Source: Bacillota bacterium (GTDB taxonomy: Bacteria > Bacillota > Clostridia > Lachnospirales > Lachnospiraceae). Taken from it: a DNA stretch of 61,919 bases. The position numbers were made by a program, and so were the translations under genes. Below are positions 9,575 through 17,403 of the stretch, one piece after another. The DNA lies in assembly GCA_023418475.1 (NCBI GenBank), contig JAEZZO010000045.1:1-61919 (forward strand), written 5' to 3'. The notes beneath the pieces are model-generated. The model saw only the letters and a list, made by a program, of their open reading frames with translations. It searched no databases and was not told where the DNA came from. Position 1 is the stretch's first letter, and every line of letters starts with the position of its first letter.

Positions 9575-10803
9575 AATTAAAGCTGATTTTACTTCTGACT
9601 ACGGCAGGTATGCTGTTTACGCTGGTCTTCCTTGAAAAATATATTGCAGCACTAAGTTATAAGGCATGTGACATTGTAGAAATCAATGATATTTATAAGA
9701 ATATTGAAAGTGATATGAAACAGAAAACAGTGAAGGAGGTAGAAGCTTCCTATGGCTGTAAAATAGTAAGGAAGAATGATGCGAATTACAGCAATGAACT
9801 GTATAGTGCAATCCGGAATTCTGATATTGTGATTGATTATCTGGATGGTGACAGATTGCTGGGGAAGATCGTGTTTCCAGCTAATTCCAGCTCATTTGCG
9901 CAGCTAAAGAGAAAACTGGCTGTCTCAGTGGGAGCGGCTTTTGCTGTGGCGATTCTCATTCTATATAGTACGGCCTACAGCATCTACCATAAAGTGCTTT
10001 GGCCGTTTCAGAAGCTAAAGCTCTTTGCGGGGAATATATCCTCCGGTAATCTTGATATTGCACTTCATATGGATCGTAATAACTATTTCGGGGCCTTTAC
10101 AGAGAGCTTTGATATTATGAGGGAGGAGCTTAAGAGGGCAAAACTGAGTGAATACGAGGCAAATGTCAGCAAAAAAGAACTGGTAGCCGAGCTCTCCCAT
10201 GATATCAAAACGCCGGTTGCTACGATAAAAGCCTTGTGTGAACTGCTCGAAGTTAAGGTAAAGGATGAGGATACAATTGCAAAGCTACATATCATTGATC
10301 AGAAAGCGGACATCATTGATAAGCTGATCAGCAACCTATTCCATGCTACCTTAGAGGAACTGGAGGTACTGAAAATAGAACCGCAGGAGGAGCTTAGCAC
10401 TATCCTTGTGCCGATGCTTTTGGATCTTAATCATTATGGTAAAATTCATCTTAAAAATGAGGCTCCGGGTTGTCTGATTTACTGTGATAAACTAAGACTG
10501 AACCAGGTAATCGATAATGTGGTTAATAACTCTTATAAATATGCAGATACGGATATTGATGTGACCTTTTATGAGCGGGAACCTTTCATTGAAATGGAAA
10601 TCAGAGATCATGGCAGCAGTCTTTTAGAAGGGGATTTGCCCCTGGTATTTGAGAAGTTTTTCCGGGGAGATAATGCCGCCTCGCATTCCGGCTCCGGACT
10701 GGGACTTTATCTGGCAAAGCAGTTTATGAAGGGTATGGAGGGTGCAATTGAATGCAGTCTGGACGATGGCTTTGTTGTTAGGCTGATGATTAAGAAGGTA
10801 TAA
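9571..10803 (+). CDS. Sensor histidine kinase
   Basis: The 410-residue membrane kinase has TM1 at about residues 4-22, an extracytoplasmic part of about 85 residues, TM2 at about 115-135, a HAMP-like linker, a HisKA domain with His210 in ELSHDIKTP, and an HATPase_c domain with N-box NQVIDNVVNNSYKYA and a G-box GSGLGLYLAK. It phosphorylates the partner encoded just upstream. The gene ends about 175 bases before a strong terminator, which separates it from the transporter genes. Confidence 0.92.
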   Translation: MKLKLILLLTTAGMLFTLVFLEKYIAALSYKACDIVEINDIYKNIESDMKQKTVKEVEASYGCKIVRKNDANYSNELYSAIRNSDIVIDYLDGDRLLGKIVFPANSSSFAQLKRKLAVSVGAAFAVAILILYSTAYSIYHKVLWPFQKLKLFAGNISSGNLDIALHMDRNNYFGAFTESFDIMREELKRAKLSEYEANVSKKELVAELSHDIKTPVATIKALCELLEVKVKDEDTIAKLHIIDQKADIIDKLISNLFHATLEELEVLKIEPQEELSTILVPMLLDLNHYGKIHLKNEAPGCLIYCDKLRLNQVIDNVVNNSYKYADTDIDVTFYEREPFIEMEIRDHGSSLLEGDLPLVFEKFFRGDNAASHSGSGLGLYLAKQFMKGMEGAIECSLDDGFVVRLMIKKV

Positions 10804-10978
10804 AAAGAACAGTGAATAATAGATTCTCAGGTTATAAAAGAAGAAAGCTTGTAATCAGGCTTAAGTCTAAAAAGAATTAGTGGTAAAGGCGATGCAGCAG
10901 AAAACAGTGATATTTAAGAAATGGATAAGGATTTCATAACATTTAGGAAAAGGCTTCCTAATAATTTCCTGTTATAAT

Positions 10979-11023
10979 AAGGTTGTAAGGTTGAGTGATA
11001 TCAAGCTTACAACCTTATTTTTA
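10979..11023 (+). terminator. Rho-independent terminator after the kinase gene
   Basis: AAGGTTGTAA at 10979-10988 pairs with TTACAACCTT at 11007-11016, and ATTTTTA follows. This is a textbook intrinsic terminator. The rest of 10804-11209 contains the interspersed repeat and a hairpin before the next gene but no supported protein gene. Confidence 0.85.
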
Positions 11024-11040
11024 TTACATAGGAAAATCGA

Positions 11041-11142
11041 TGTAATAAAAACCCTCCGGGAGGATGCGCAGCTGCGCGCGGAACTAAAGCTGTGCATTAT
11101 AGGTTTACCATCGCGAGAGTGTGTGTGGCACACTTTTGTTCC
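11041..11142 (+). repeat. Interspersed GC-rich palindromic repeat, copy A
   Basis: About 102 bases, almost identical to 38410-38511 in the same orientation. It contains CCCTCCGGGAGG, a GCGCAGCTGCGCGCGG palindrome, the shared block AAAGCTGTGCATTATAG, and a terminal GAGAGTGTG...CACACTTTTGTTC hairpin. It is far richer in GC than the surrounding DNA. It lies between a terminator and the ABC transporter genes. Confidence 0.8.
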
Positions 11143-11175
11143 AGGAAAGTTTCAAAGACAGGAATATTATTGGGG

Positions 11176-11192
11176 ATATCGCTTTGCGATAT
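11176..11192 (+). repeat. Hairpin immediately before a ribosome site
   Basis: ATATCGC, a TTT loop, then GCGATAT; the GGAGG of the ABC ATPase gene follows eight bases later. It has the same layout as the hairpins at 8874 and 33009. Confidence 0.6.
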
Positions 11193-11209
11193 TATGAATG
11201 GAGGAAAGT

Positions 11210-11965
11210 ATGAATGAGATATTAGAAGCAAGGAACCTTTGTAAATCCTACTCAAGCGGAAGTGTGATGCAGCATGTGCTTCGCAATTTGAATATTAAAA
11301 TATACGAAGGAGATTTTACTGTAATTATGGGCAATTCCGGTTCAGGTAAATCAACCCTTCTGTATGCACTGTCCGGCATGGATAAACCCACTCTGGGTAA
11401 CATTAAGTACAAAAATGAGGAGATTAGCGGTTACAATAACGACAGGCTAGCTGTTTTTCGAAGAAAGCATTGCGGCTTTGTATTCCAGCAAATGTATCTG
11501 AATGATACGATGAATGTAATGGATAATATTTTAATCAGCGGACTTCTGGTTAGTAAGGACAGAAAAACGTTAAAAAACAAAGCGGAGAAATTTTTAAGTG
11601 CAGTAGGCCTGGAGGAAGAATGCTATAATAAATTTCCCAGTCAGCTCTCCGGTGGAGAAGCCCAGAGAGTTGCAATAGTACGTGCACTAATTAATTCACC
11701 TGAAATTGTATTTGCCGATGAACCAACCGGTGCCCTAAATTCCTTAAATGCAACGAATGTCCTGGATGTCATGTCGCAGATTAATGAAGAGGGGCAAAGC
11801 ATCGTAATGGTAACCCATGATATGAAAACCGCAAGAAGAGCCAACCGGATATTATATCTTAAGGATGGGATAATACTGGATGAATTAAACCTCGGAAGGT
11901 ATACAAAGGGGGATACAATACGGCATAATCTCTTAAGAGAATTTCTGGAAGGAATGGGATGGTAA
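11210..11965 (+). CDS. ABC transporter ATP-binding protein (MacB/LolD/BceA type)
   Basis: The 251-residue ATPase has Walker A GNSGSGKST, Q-loop FVFQQ, signature LSGGEAQRVAIVRAL, Walker B IVFADEPTGALNS and the switch His in VTHDM. It powers the FtsX-type permease encoded immediately downstream, which starts on the base after this stop codon. I moved the start from the ATG at 11198 to 11210 because GGAGG occupies 11200-11204. Such pairs move peptides or lipids, or sense antimicrobial peptides; the neighbouring two-component pair fits peptide-antibiotic defence. Confidence 0.92.
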   Translation: MNEILEARNLCKSYSSGSVMQHVLRNLNIKIYEGDFTVIMGNSGSGKSTLLYALSGMDKPTLGNIKYKNEEISGYNNDRLAVFRRKHCGFVFQQMYLNDTMNVMDNILISGLLVSKDRKTLKNKAEKFLSAVGLEEECYNKFPSQLSGGEAQRVAIVRALINSPEIVFADEPTGALNSLNATNVLDVMSQINEEGQSIVMVTHDMKTARRANRILYLKDGIILDELNLGRYTKGDTIRHNLLREFLEGMGW

Positions 11966-14314
11966 ATGAAATTATTTATGATTGCAAAGAGCAATATTTT
12001 CAAAAATAAAAGTATGTCCCTGACACTGGCAGCACTGATTATCCTGGCATCCATTCTACTTTATATAGGGGCCAGTGTGGTATTAGATTTGAATACCTTT
12101 CTGGATGATAAGAATAAAGAACTAAACGGCGCAGACTTTTCAGTGGCGGCACCGCTAAAATATAAAGAGATACTAGGGGACATCATTGATAAAATGGGAA
12201 AATATAAGCAAAAAGAAACAGTCGATGCCGTAACCTTTTATACAGAATTTAAGAATTTAACGATCGGTGAGAAAAGTCAGGCAATCGGTTGTGTTTTCTT
12301 AAATGGTGACAGCAATGAGAAAATATCAAAATTGAAAATAATAGGGCAGAGTAATCAAAAGTATGCAAACTCTATTGTTTTGCCCTATTATCTAAAGGCA
12401 GCAAAAGGATATAAAACAGGAGAAGAAATATCAATAAAATTGGAGGGGGAAGAATATAAGTTTGTTATTTATGGCTTCTCAGAGGATATTATGTTTGCAA
12501 CTCCCACCAATATGTCCTATTATAAATGTTATTTATTTGGAGATGAGTTTGACAGCATTTTTAAGGATCATGCAGAAAGCCAATTCTGTCTTATGAAAAT
12601 GAAGCTTGAGAGAGGTACAGATTTAGCTTTATACAACGATAATTTTGTTAAAAATATGAATAGTGTAATTGAAAGTTCAACCTCCAATGTTATGGTAATG
12701 GATTTTTCTACAATGAAGGTTGGTGTCAGCATATTCCTTGTTATTATTATGTCGGTATTGATTGCATTTTCAGCAATTATCATATTGATTACCCTAACGG
12801 TTATTTGGTTTTCGATTGTAACCTATATGGAAGGAAATATGAAGAATATCGGTTCCATGGAGGCGCTTGGGTATACCGGAAGAGAACTAATCTTTAGCAC
12901 AGTGTTTCAATTTGTTCTGATTACTGCAGTAAGTATTGTAATCGGGCTGTTACTTGCTGTTTCCTGTACCGGTATCGTAACAAATCTGGCTTCCTCCTCC
13001 ATCGGTTTGGTTTGGAACAGTAAGGTCAATCCACTTGCAGTGGGAATGGATGCAGTTGTCATCCTTCTGCTGGTAATAGGTATCGCTTATCTGGCTTCCG
13101 CAAAATTAAAAAGGATCACTCCAGTTACTGCTTTACGAGATGGAATTCAGACTCATAATTTCAAAAAGAACCATTTTCCACTAAGTAAGGTTTCTGTAAA
13201 TATCAATACAGCAATAGGTTTAAAGGCATTAATGCAGAATATGAAACAAAATATAACCATTTTTATTATAGTAACCCTGATGTCCTTTGTATGTGTCTTT
13301 GCATTTTCTGCAAATTACAATTTTAATGTTAATAATCGTGCATTAATAACGATAATCGGTTCGGAGAAGTCAGATCTCATGGTAACCTACCGTGGAGAGG
13401 ATGCGTTGCAGGTGTTTAAAGAAATCGGGAAGATGCCTCATGTCAAAAAGATAGTGCGCCTATCCAGTATGAATATGACTGTCTGCAAAGGCAGCAGAGA
13501 GATGACATCTGCTGTTAATGTAAGTAATGATTATAATAAGTTGGAGATAAGAACGATCGTAAACGGAAGATATCCGGTTCATGATAATGAAATAGCAGTA
13601 ACCGGCAGAGTTTTGGAACAGCTTGGTGCAAAATTGGGAGATGTTATTTTTATTAAAAATAATAATAGTCAGCAGGAGTATATGATTGTAGGAGTAATGC
13701 AGCAGATTATGCATCTTGGTAAGGGAGTTAATATTACCGAAGAAGGAATGAGCAAGATAATTCCAGGTTTTATGCAGTCGGATTCTTACGTTTATGTAGA
13801 TAACGCAAAGAACATTTCGTCTTTGAAGAAAGAGATCGAAAAACAATATAAAGGAGCGGTTGTAAGTAATTTGGCAGATTTTTTTGATGCTATGCTCGAA
13901 TCCTTTAACAAGGTAATGGTAATTCTCTGTCTGTTCTGCATCGGTATAACGCTTGGAATTATCGCACTAATTCTATATTTACTAATCAGAATAAAGCTGA
14001 TGAAGGAGAGGATAAGAATGGGAGTTAACAAGGCAATCGGGTACACAACAGGGCAGCTCATAGCCCAGATTATCACAGGATTTTGTCCGATCTGCATTCT
14101 GGGTGCTTTGGCGGGGACAATTTTAGCTGCTTTTCTAATTAATCCTACCTTTGCAGCATTATTATCTGCTTCTGGAATAAGAAACTGCCATTTGGCTGTT
14201 GATCCGTTGATGACTTTCATTACCTTTCTTGCAATCGCATTGTTTTCTGTTTTTACTACTGCCCTAGTAGCGTTATCGGTAAAAAAGATTACACCCAGGG
14301 AGTTGTTTCTATAG
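11966..14314 (+). CDS. FtsX-family ABC permease with two FtsX cores
   Basis: The 782-residue permease has an N-terminal TM (about 18-40), an extracytoplasmic domain, three TMs around 255-380 (first FtsX core), another single TM near 425, a second extracytoplasmic domain, and a final three-TM FtsX core (about 650-780). This is the long form seen in MacB-like or LolCE-like Gram-positive exporters, unlike the 637-residue Bce permease nearby. It starts directly after the ATPase stop, so the two are co-translated. Export of a peptide or lipid, or peptide-resistance, is inferred from the neighbours. Confidence 0.88.
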   Translation: MKLFMIAKSNIFKNKSMSLTLAALIILASILLYIGASVVLDLNTFLDDKNKELNGADFSVAAPLKYKEILGDIIDKMGKYKQKETVDAVTFYTEFKNLTIGEKSQAIGCVFLNGDSNEKISKLKIIGQSNQKYANSIVLPYYLKAAKGYKTGEEISIKLEGEEYKFVIYGFSEDIMFATPTNMSYYKCYLFGDEFDSIFKDHAESQFCLMKMKLERGTDLALYNDNFVKNMNSVIESSTSNVMVMDFSTMKVGVSIFLVIIMSVLIAFSAIIILITLTVIWFSIVTYMEGNMKNIGSMEALGYTGRELIFSTVFQFVLITAVSIVIGLLLAVSCTGIVTNLASSSIGLVWNSKVNPLAVGMDAVVILLLVIGIAYLASAKLKRITPVTALRDGIQTHNFKKNHFPLSKVSVNINTAIGLKALMQNMKQNITIFIIVTLMSFVCVFAFSANYNFNVNNRALITIIGSEKSDLMVTYRGEDALQVFKEIGKMPHVKKIVRLSSMNMTVCKGSREMTSAVNVSNDYNKLEIRTIVNGRYPVHDNEIAVTGRVLEQLGAKLGDVIFIKNNNSQQEYMIVGVMQQIMHLGKGVNITEEGMSKIIPGFMQSDSYVYVDNAKNISSLKKEIEKQYKGAVVSNLADFFDAMLESFNKVMVILCLFCIGITLGIIALILYLLIRIKLMKERIRMGVNKAIGYTTGQLIAQIITGFCPICILGALAGTILAAFLINPTFAALLSASGIRNCHLAVDPLMTFITFLAIALFSVFTTALVALSVKKITPRELFL

Positions 14315-14318
14315 AGTG

Positions 14319-14442
14319 TGGTGAAGCACACTTCCAATCATGATGCCGCAAGGCGGCATCTCAAATAACAACAGAAAGATTGCATACAGTTCACAGCTCG
14401 TAATATGACTTATCTGTGAACTGTATGCCCCTATCTGTTGTT
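14319..14442 (+). repeat. Palindromic repeat cluster after the ABC permease
   Basis: GTGTGGTGAAGCACAC is the same kind of hairpin as the end of repeat copies A and B. GATGCCGCAAGGCGGCATC follows. A perfect 15-bp inverted repeat, 14382-14396 with 14414-14428 (GCATACAGTTCACAG and its complement), is nested in an outer AACAACAGA / TCTGTTGTT pair at 14367-14375 and 14434-14442. The sequence CTGTGAACTGTA also occurs just after repeat copy B (near 38540). It may stop transcription but lacks a T run. Confidence 0.65.
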
Positions 14443-14468
14443 ACTCGCATTGGAGTATTTGATACATA

Positions 14469-14498
14469 TTGTAAATACATAAAGGCATGGTATATAAT
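14469..14498 (+). promoter_or_regulatory. Sigma-A-type promoter of the Bce-like regulator genes
   Basis: TTGTAA at 14469-14474 and TATAAT at 14493-14498 are separated by 18 bases. The response-regulator ATG is 38 bases downstream with AGGAGGG in between. Confidence 0.6.
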
Positions 14499-14535
14499 AA
14501 ACAAAAACTTAGTATTTTGACCTAGGAGGGTTACC

Positions 14536-15231
14536 ATGCCAAAAATCATGATTATCGAAGATGATGTGCAGCTTAGAAACCAGATCAGGGATGTACTTCT
14601 GGGCTATCAGTATGAGGTTTATGCTGTGGAAGAGTTTCAAAATATAGAAAAACAATTTCTTGCCGTTAAACCGCAGCTGATCCTGCTTGATATTAATCTG
14701 CCTTATTATGACGGAAACTATTACTGCCGGATGTTTCGCAAGCATTCTAAAATTCCGATTATTATAACTTCTGCTAGAAACAGTGATATGGATCAGATAC
14801 TTAGTATGGAGCTGGGAGCAGATGATTATATTGTAAAGCCATTTCATATCCAGGTCCTGTTAGCAAAGGTAAATGCTTTGGTCCGTAGACTTTATGGAGA
14901 TTACGCGGAGCAGGTTAATCAAGATGAAATATCCCTGCTTGGAATCACCCTGGATAGTGCAGACTTTAAGCTGTCGTACCACAATCAGGTAACGGAGCTA
15001 AGCAAAAACGAATATAGGCTGCTGAAGAAGTTTCTGCAGAATGCAGATAAAATTATAGCAAGGGAAGAACTATTGGAGGAGATCTGGGATGAGAGCAGCT
15101 TTGTTGATGATAACACCCTGACCGTAAATGTCACCAGAGTAAAAAATAAGCTATTGGATCTGGGGTTAGAAGAGGTTATCAGAACAAAACGCGGAGCCGG
15201 CTATCTGTTTGATACGGCTTCCCTCAAATGA
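14536..15231 (+). CDS. BceR-like response regulator
   Basis: The 231-residue OmpR-family regulator has a receiver with acidic pair IIEDD, phospho-acceptor Asp52 in LLDINLP and switch Lys in IVKPFH, then a winged helix (VDDNTLTVNVTRVKNKL). Its partner kinase is the short BceS-type, and the next two genes are a BceAB-type transporter, so it likely activates 16639-19306 when peptide antibiotics such as bacitracin-like compounds are sensed. AGGAGGG is five bases before the ATG. Confidence 0.92.
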   Translation: MPKIMIIEDDVQLRNQIRDVLLGYQYEVYAVEEFQNIEKQFLAVKPQLILLDINLPYYDGNYYCRMFRKHSKIPIIITSARNSDMDQILSMELGADDYIVKPFHIQVLLAKVNALVRRLYGDYAEQVNQDEISLLGITLDSADFKLSYHNQVTELSKNEYRLLKKFLQNADKIIAREELLEEIWDESSFVDDNTLTVNVTRVKNKLLDLGLEEVIRTKRGAGYLFDTASLK

Positions 15232-15321
15232 AAGTCTTGGCTGCATAGGAGATATAATTTGTGTCTATTTTGCCAGTAATTATAAATGTTATAGAATATC
15301 CACAGGAGGTTGAATTGTAAA

Positions 15322-16341
15322 ATGAACAGGAGAATTTTGTTCTGCTTTATCAAGGACTATATCATAGACAGCATCGCATATTTTACGGCTTGTTTTCTGA
15401 TCGGGATATTTTATTATATTGATACCGGCAAAGAGATAGAGATTTTATACCCTCTGTCTCTAGTTCTATTTGTCTATTGTCTCTGGATGCTGTTGCGTTT
15501 TCCGGGATATTACAAATTATATAAGGAGCTTGATAATATGGCTTGTTATCAGGAATATCCGGTTAATATAAGCAGTGCGATGAACCGGAAAATATCAGAT
15601 ACGCTCAGAAAGCTGCACGGCGAATATCTTGACAGGCTTTCCGCTTCGGAGGATATCAGAAAAAAGGATAGACGTTTTCTATCCTCGTGGATTCATAGTA
15701 TGAAAACTCCGATAACCGTAGCAGATTTATTGCTGCAGAGAATGGAACGCAGTGAAATTAGTACGGAAACCGGAATAAAGGAACTAAAAGCGGAAAACAG
15801 TAAGCTGCTTACAAGCCTTAACCATGTACTTAATATGATCCGTCTTGAAGAATTTGCAAGGGACTATGTACCCGAAGCATTTGACCTAGGGAAGGAGCTG
15901 AAATCGATTATCAATAAAAACAAAAGCCTTTTTATTTATAATCGTGTATTTCCTAAAATAATCACGGATTTGGAGAAAACTGTCATTCTGTCGGATAGGA
16001 AATGGAATGAGCTGATGATTAATCAAATTATCTCAAACGGTGTGAAATATTCCAGAGAGGAAGAGGGGACATCTAAGTATATCTTCTTTTATATAGAAAA
16101 GGGGGCGGACAGGATAACACTAACCATTCAGGATGAAGGTATCGGAATTCCGGAGCATGATCTGGGAAAAGTCTGTGATCCGTTTTTTACCGGAGATAAC
16201 GGCAGAAGGGGTTACGCCTCAAGCGGTATCGGTTTATATTTTTGCAGCGAGGTTTGTAAGCGACTGGGACATTCTCTGGAGATTACCTCCAAGACAGGTG
16301 CTGGAACTGCTGTAAAAATCACTTACCTAAGTAAAGTGTAA
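15322..16341 (+). CDS. BceS-like intramembrane-sensing histidine kinase
   Basis: This 339-residue kinase has two TMs close together at about 12-33 and 41-60 with a very short loop, which is the mark of intramembrane-sensing kinases. These do not bind the drug themselves but read the state of the BceAB transporter. His125 lies in SSWIHSMKTP, then N-box NQIISNGVKY and G-box GIGLYFCSEV. The TTG at 15310 is excluded as a start because it abuts AGGAGG; the ATG at 15322 is 12 bases away. Confidence 0.9.
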   Translation: MNRRILFCFIKDYIIDSIAYFTACFLIGIFYYIDTGKEIEILYPLSLVLFVYCLWMLLRFPGYYKLYKELDNMACYQEYPVNISSAMNRKISDTLRKLHGEYLDRLSASEDIRKKDRRFLSSWIHSMKTPITVADLLLQRMERSEISTETGIKELKAENSKLLTSLNHVLNMIRLEEFARDYVPEAFDLGKELKSIINKNKSLFIYNRVFPKIITDLEKTVILSDRKWNELMINQIISNGVKYSREEEGTSKYIFFYIEKGADRITLTIQDEGIGIPEHDLGKVCDPFFTGDNGRRGYASSGIGLYFCSEVCKRLGHSLEITSKTGAGTAVKITYLSKV

Positions 16342-16350
16342 CAAGGTTTT

Positions 16351-16449
16351 CTTGCAAAATTGTAAGGTTAAATTAGTTAAATCAATGGAAGCAAAACGGC
16401 AATTTTCTTATGATAGACATATAAATCAAATAAATATTCAGCCTATAAT
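16351..16449 (+). promoter_or_regulatory. Candidate regulator-binding dyad and -10 box for the BceAB-like operon
   Basis: CTTGCAAAATTGTAAG (16351-16366) is an imperfect dyad, and TAAGGTTAAATTA overlaps it. A TATAAT at 16444-16449 has no good -35, as expected for an activated promoter. From there a leader of about 180 bases runs to the ATPase gene. It includes GGAGG followed by ATG-TAG (a start-stop pair, near 16480) and hairpins GATATGA / TCATATC and CTTAT / ATAAG. Confidence 0.4.
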
Positions 16450-16638
16450 ATGATTTACCGACAAAAGACGGAGGTAGGTTATGTAGAAGGATATGAGCGT
16501 ATCTATATTCATATCTCTTTGGTAAATGAACATCAGGCTTATGGCAGGCAGGTTATAAGATGTTTGTTTTAACAGCTATCGTGAGGCAACTCTACGTTAT
16601 TATATAAGGCTGAATTTAGATTAACAGGAGGATTTGAT

Positions 16639-17403
16639 ATGTCGATACTAACAGCAAATAATTTAACGAAGGTTTATGGTGAAAAGAAAGGGGATTATAC
16701 TACCAAAGCATTGAACGGGATTGATCTACAGGTGGAAGAGGGGGATTTTATTGCTATTATGGGACCCTCCGGAAGCGGAAAATCAACGCTGGTCAGCATC
16801 TTAAGCGGGATTATGACTCCGACCGGCGGCAGTGTTGAAATTGGCGGAAGCCGGATTGACAAGATGGACCAGTATGAGATGGCTTTATTCCGCAGAAGGA
16901 AACTGGGTTTTGTATTTCAGGAGTTCAACCTGCTGGATAATCTAACTCTGAAGGAAAATATCATGCTTCCGATGGTATTGGATAAAAAGGAAAGCAGATA
17001 TATGAATGAAAAGGCGCTAGAAATTATGAAGCTGTTTGAAATTGACCAGCTTGCAGATAAACACCCTTATCAAATATCCGGAGGACAGCAGCAGAGAGCG
17101 GCAGTCAGCAGAGCACTAGTCAATGATCCGGTAATTCTGTTTGCGGATGAACCGACCGGAAACCTGGATTCCAAGTCGGCGTTGGCGGTAATGACGAGTT
17201 TTGAACGGATCAATCAGGAAAGAAGGGGAACGGCACTTATTGTTACCCATGATGTTTTCGCTGCAAGCTTCTGCAAGAAGGTTATCTTTATTAAGGATGG
17301 TAAGATCTTTATGGATATCGTGAAAAAAGGTTCCAGGAAGGAATTTTTTGACCAGATACTGGATTGCCAGGTAATCGTAGGAGGTGAAAACAATGACCTT
17401 TAA
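16639..17403 (+). CDS. BceA-like ABC transporter ATP-binding protein
   Basis: The 254-residue ATPase has Walker A GPSGSGKST, Q-loop FVFQEF, signature ISGGQQQRAAVSRAL, Walker B ILFADEPTGNLDS and VTHD. It belongs to the MacB/BceA branch. With the BceB-like permease it would remove peptide antibiotics from lipid II-cycle targets and supply the signal for the upstream kinase. Its last codons overlap the permease start by 11 bases. AGGAGG is seven bases before the ATG. Confidence 0.93.
   Translation: MSILTANNLTKVYGEKKGDYTTKALNGIDLQVEEGDFIAIMGPSGSGKSTLVSILSGIMTPTGGSVEIGGSRIDKMDQYEMALFRRRKLGFVFQEFNLLDNLTLKENIMLPMVLDKKESRYMNEKALEIMKLFEIDQLADKHPYQISGGQQQRAAVSRALVNDPVILFADEPTGNLDSKSALAVMTSFERINQERRGTALIVTHDVFAASFCKKVIFIKDGKIFMDIVKKGSRKEFFDQILDCQVIVGGENNDL

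Noticed and set aside
10991..11197. 68-codon open frame before the ABC ATPase gene
   Set aside because: It begins inside a terminator and runs through the interspersed repeat; no ribosome site and no protein-like pattern.
13792..14337. 181-codon antisense frame over the 782-residue permease
   Set aside because: Shadow of a strong FtsX gene; no domain and no start signals.
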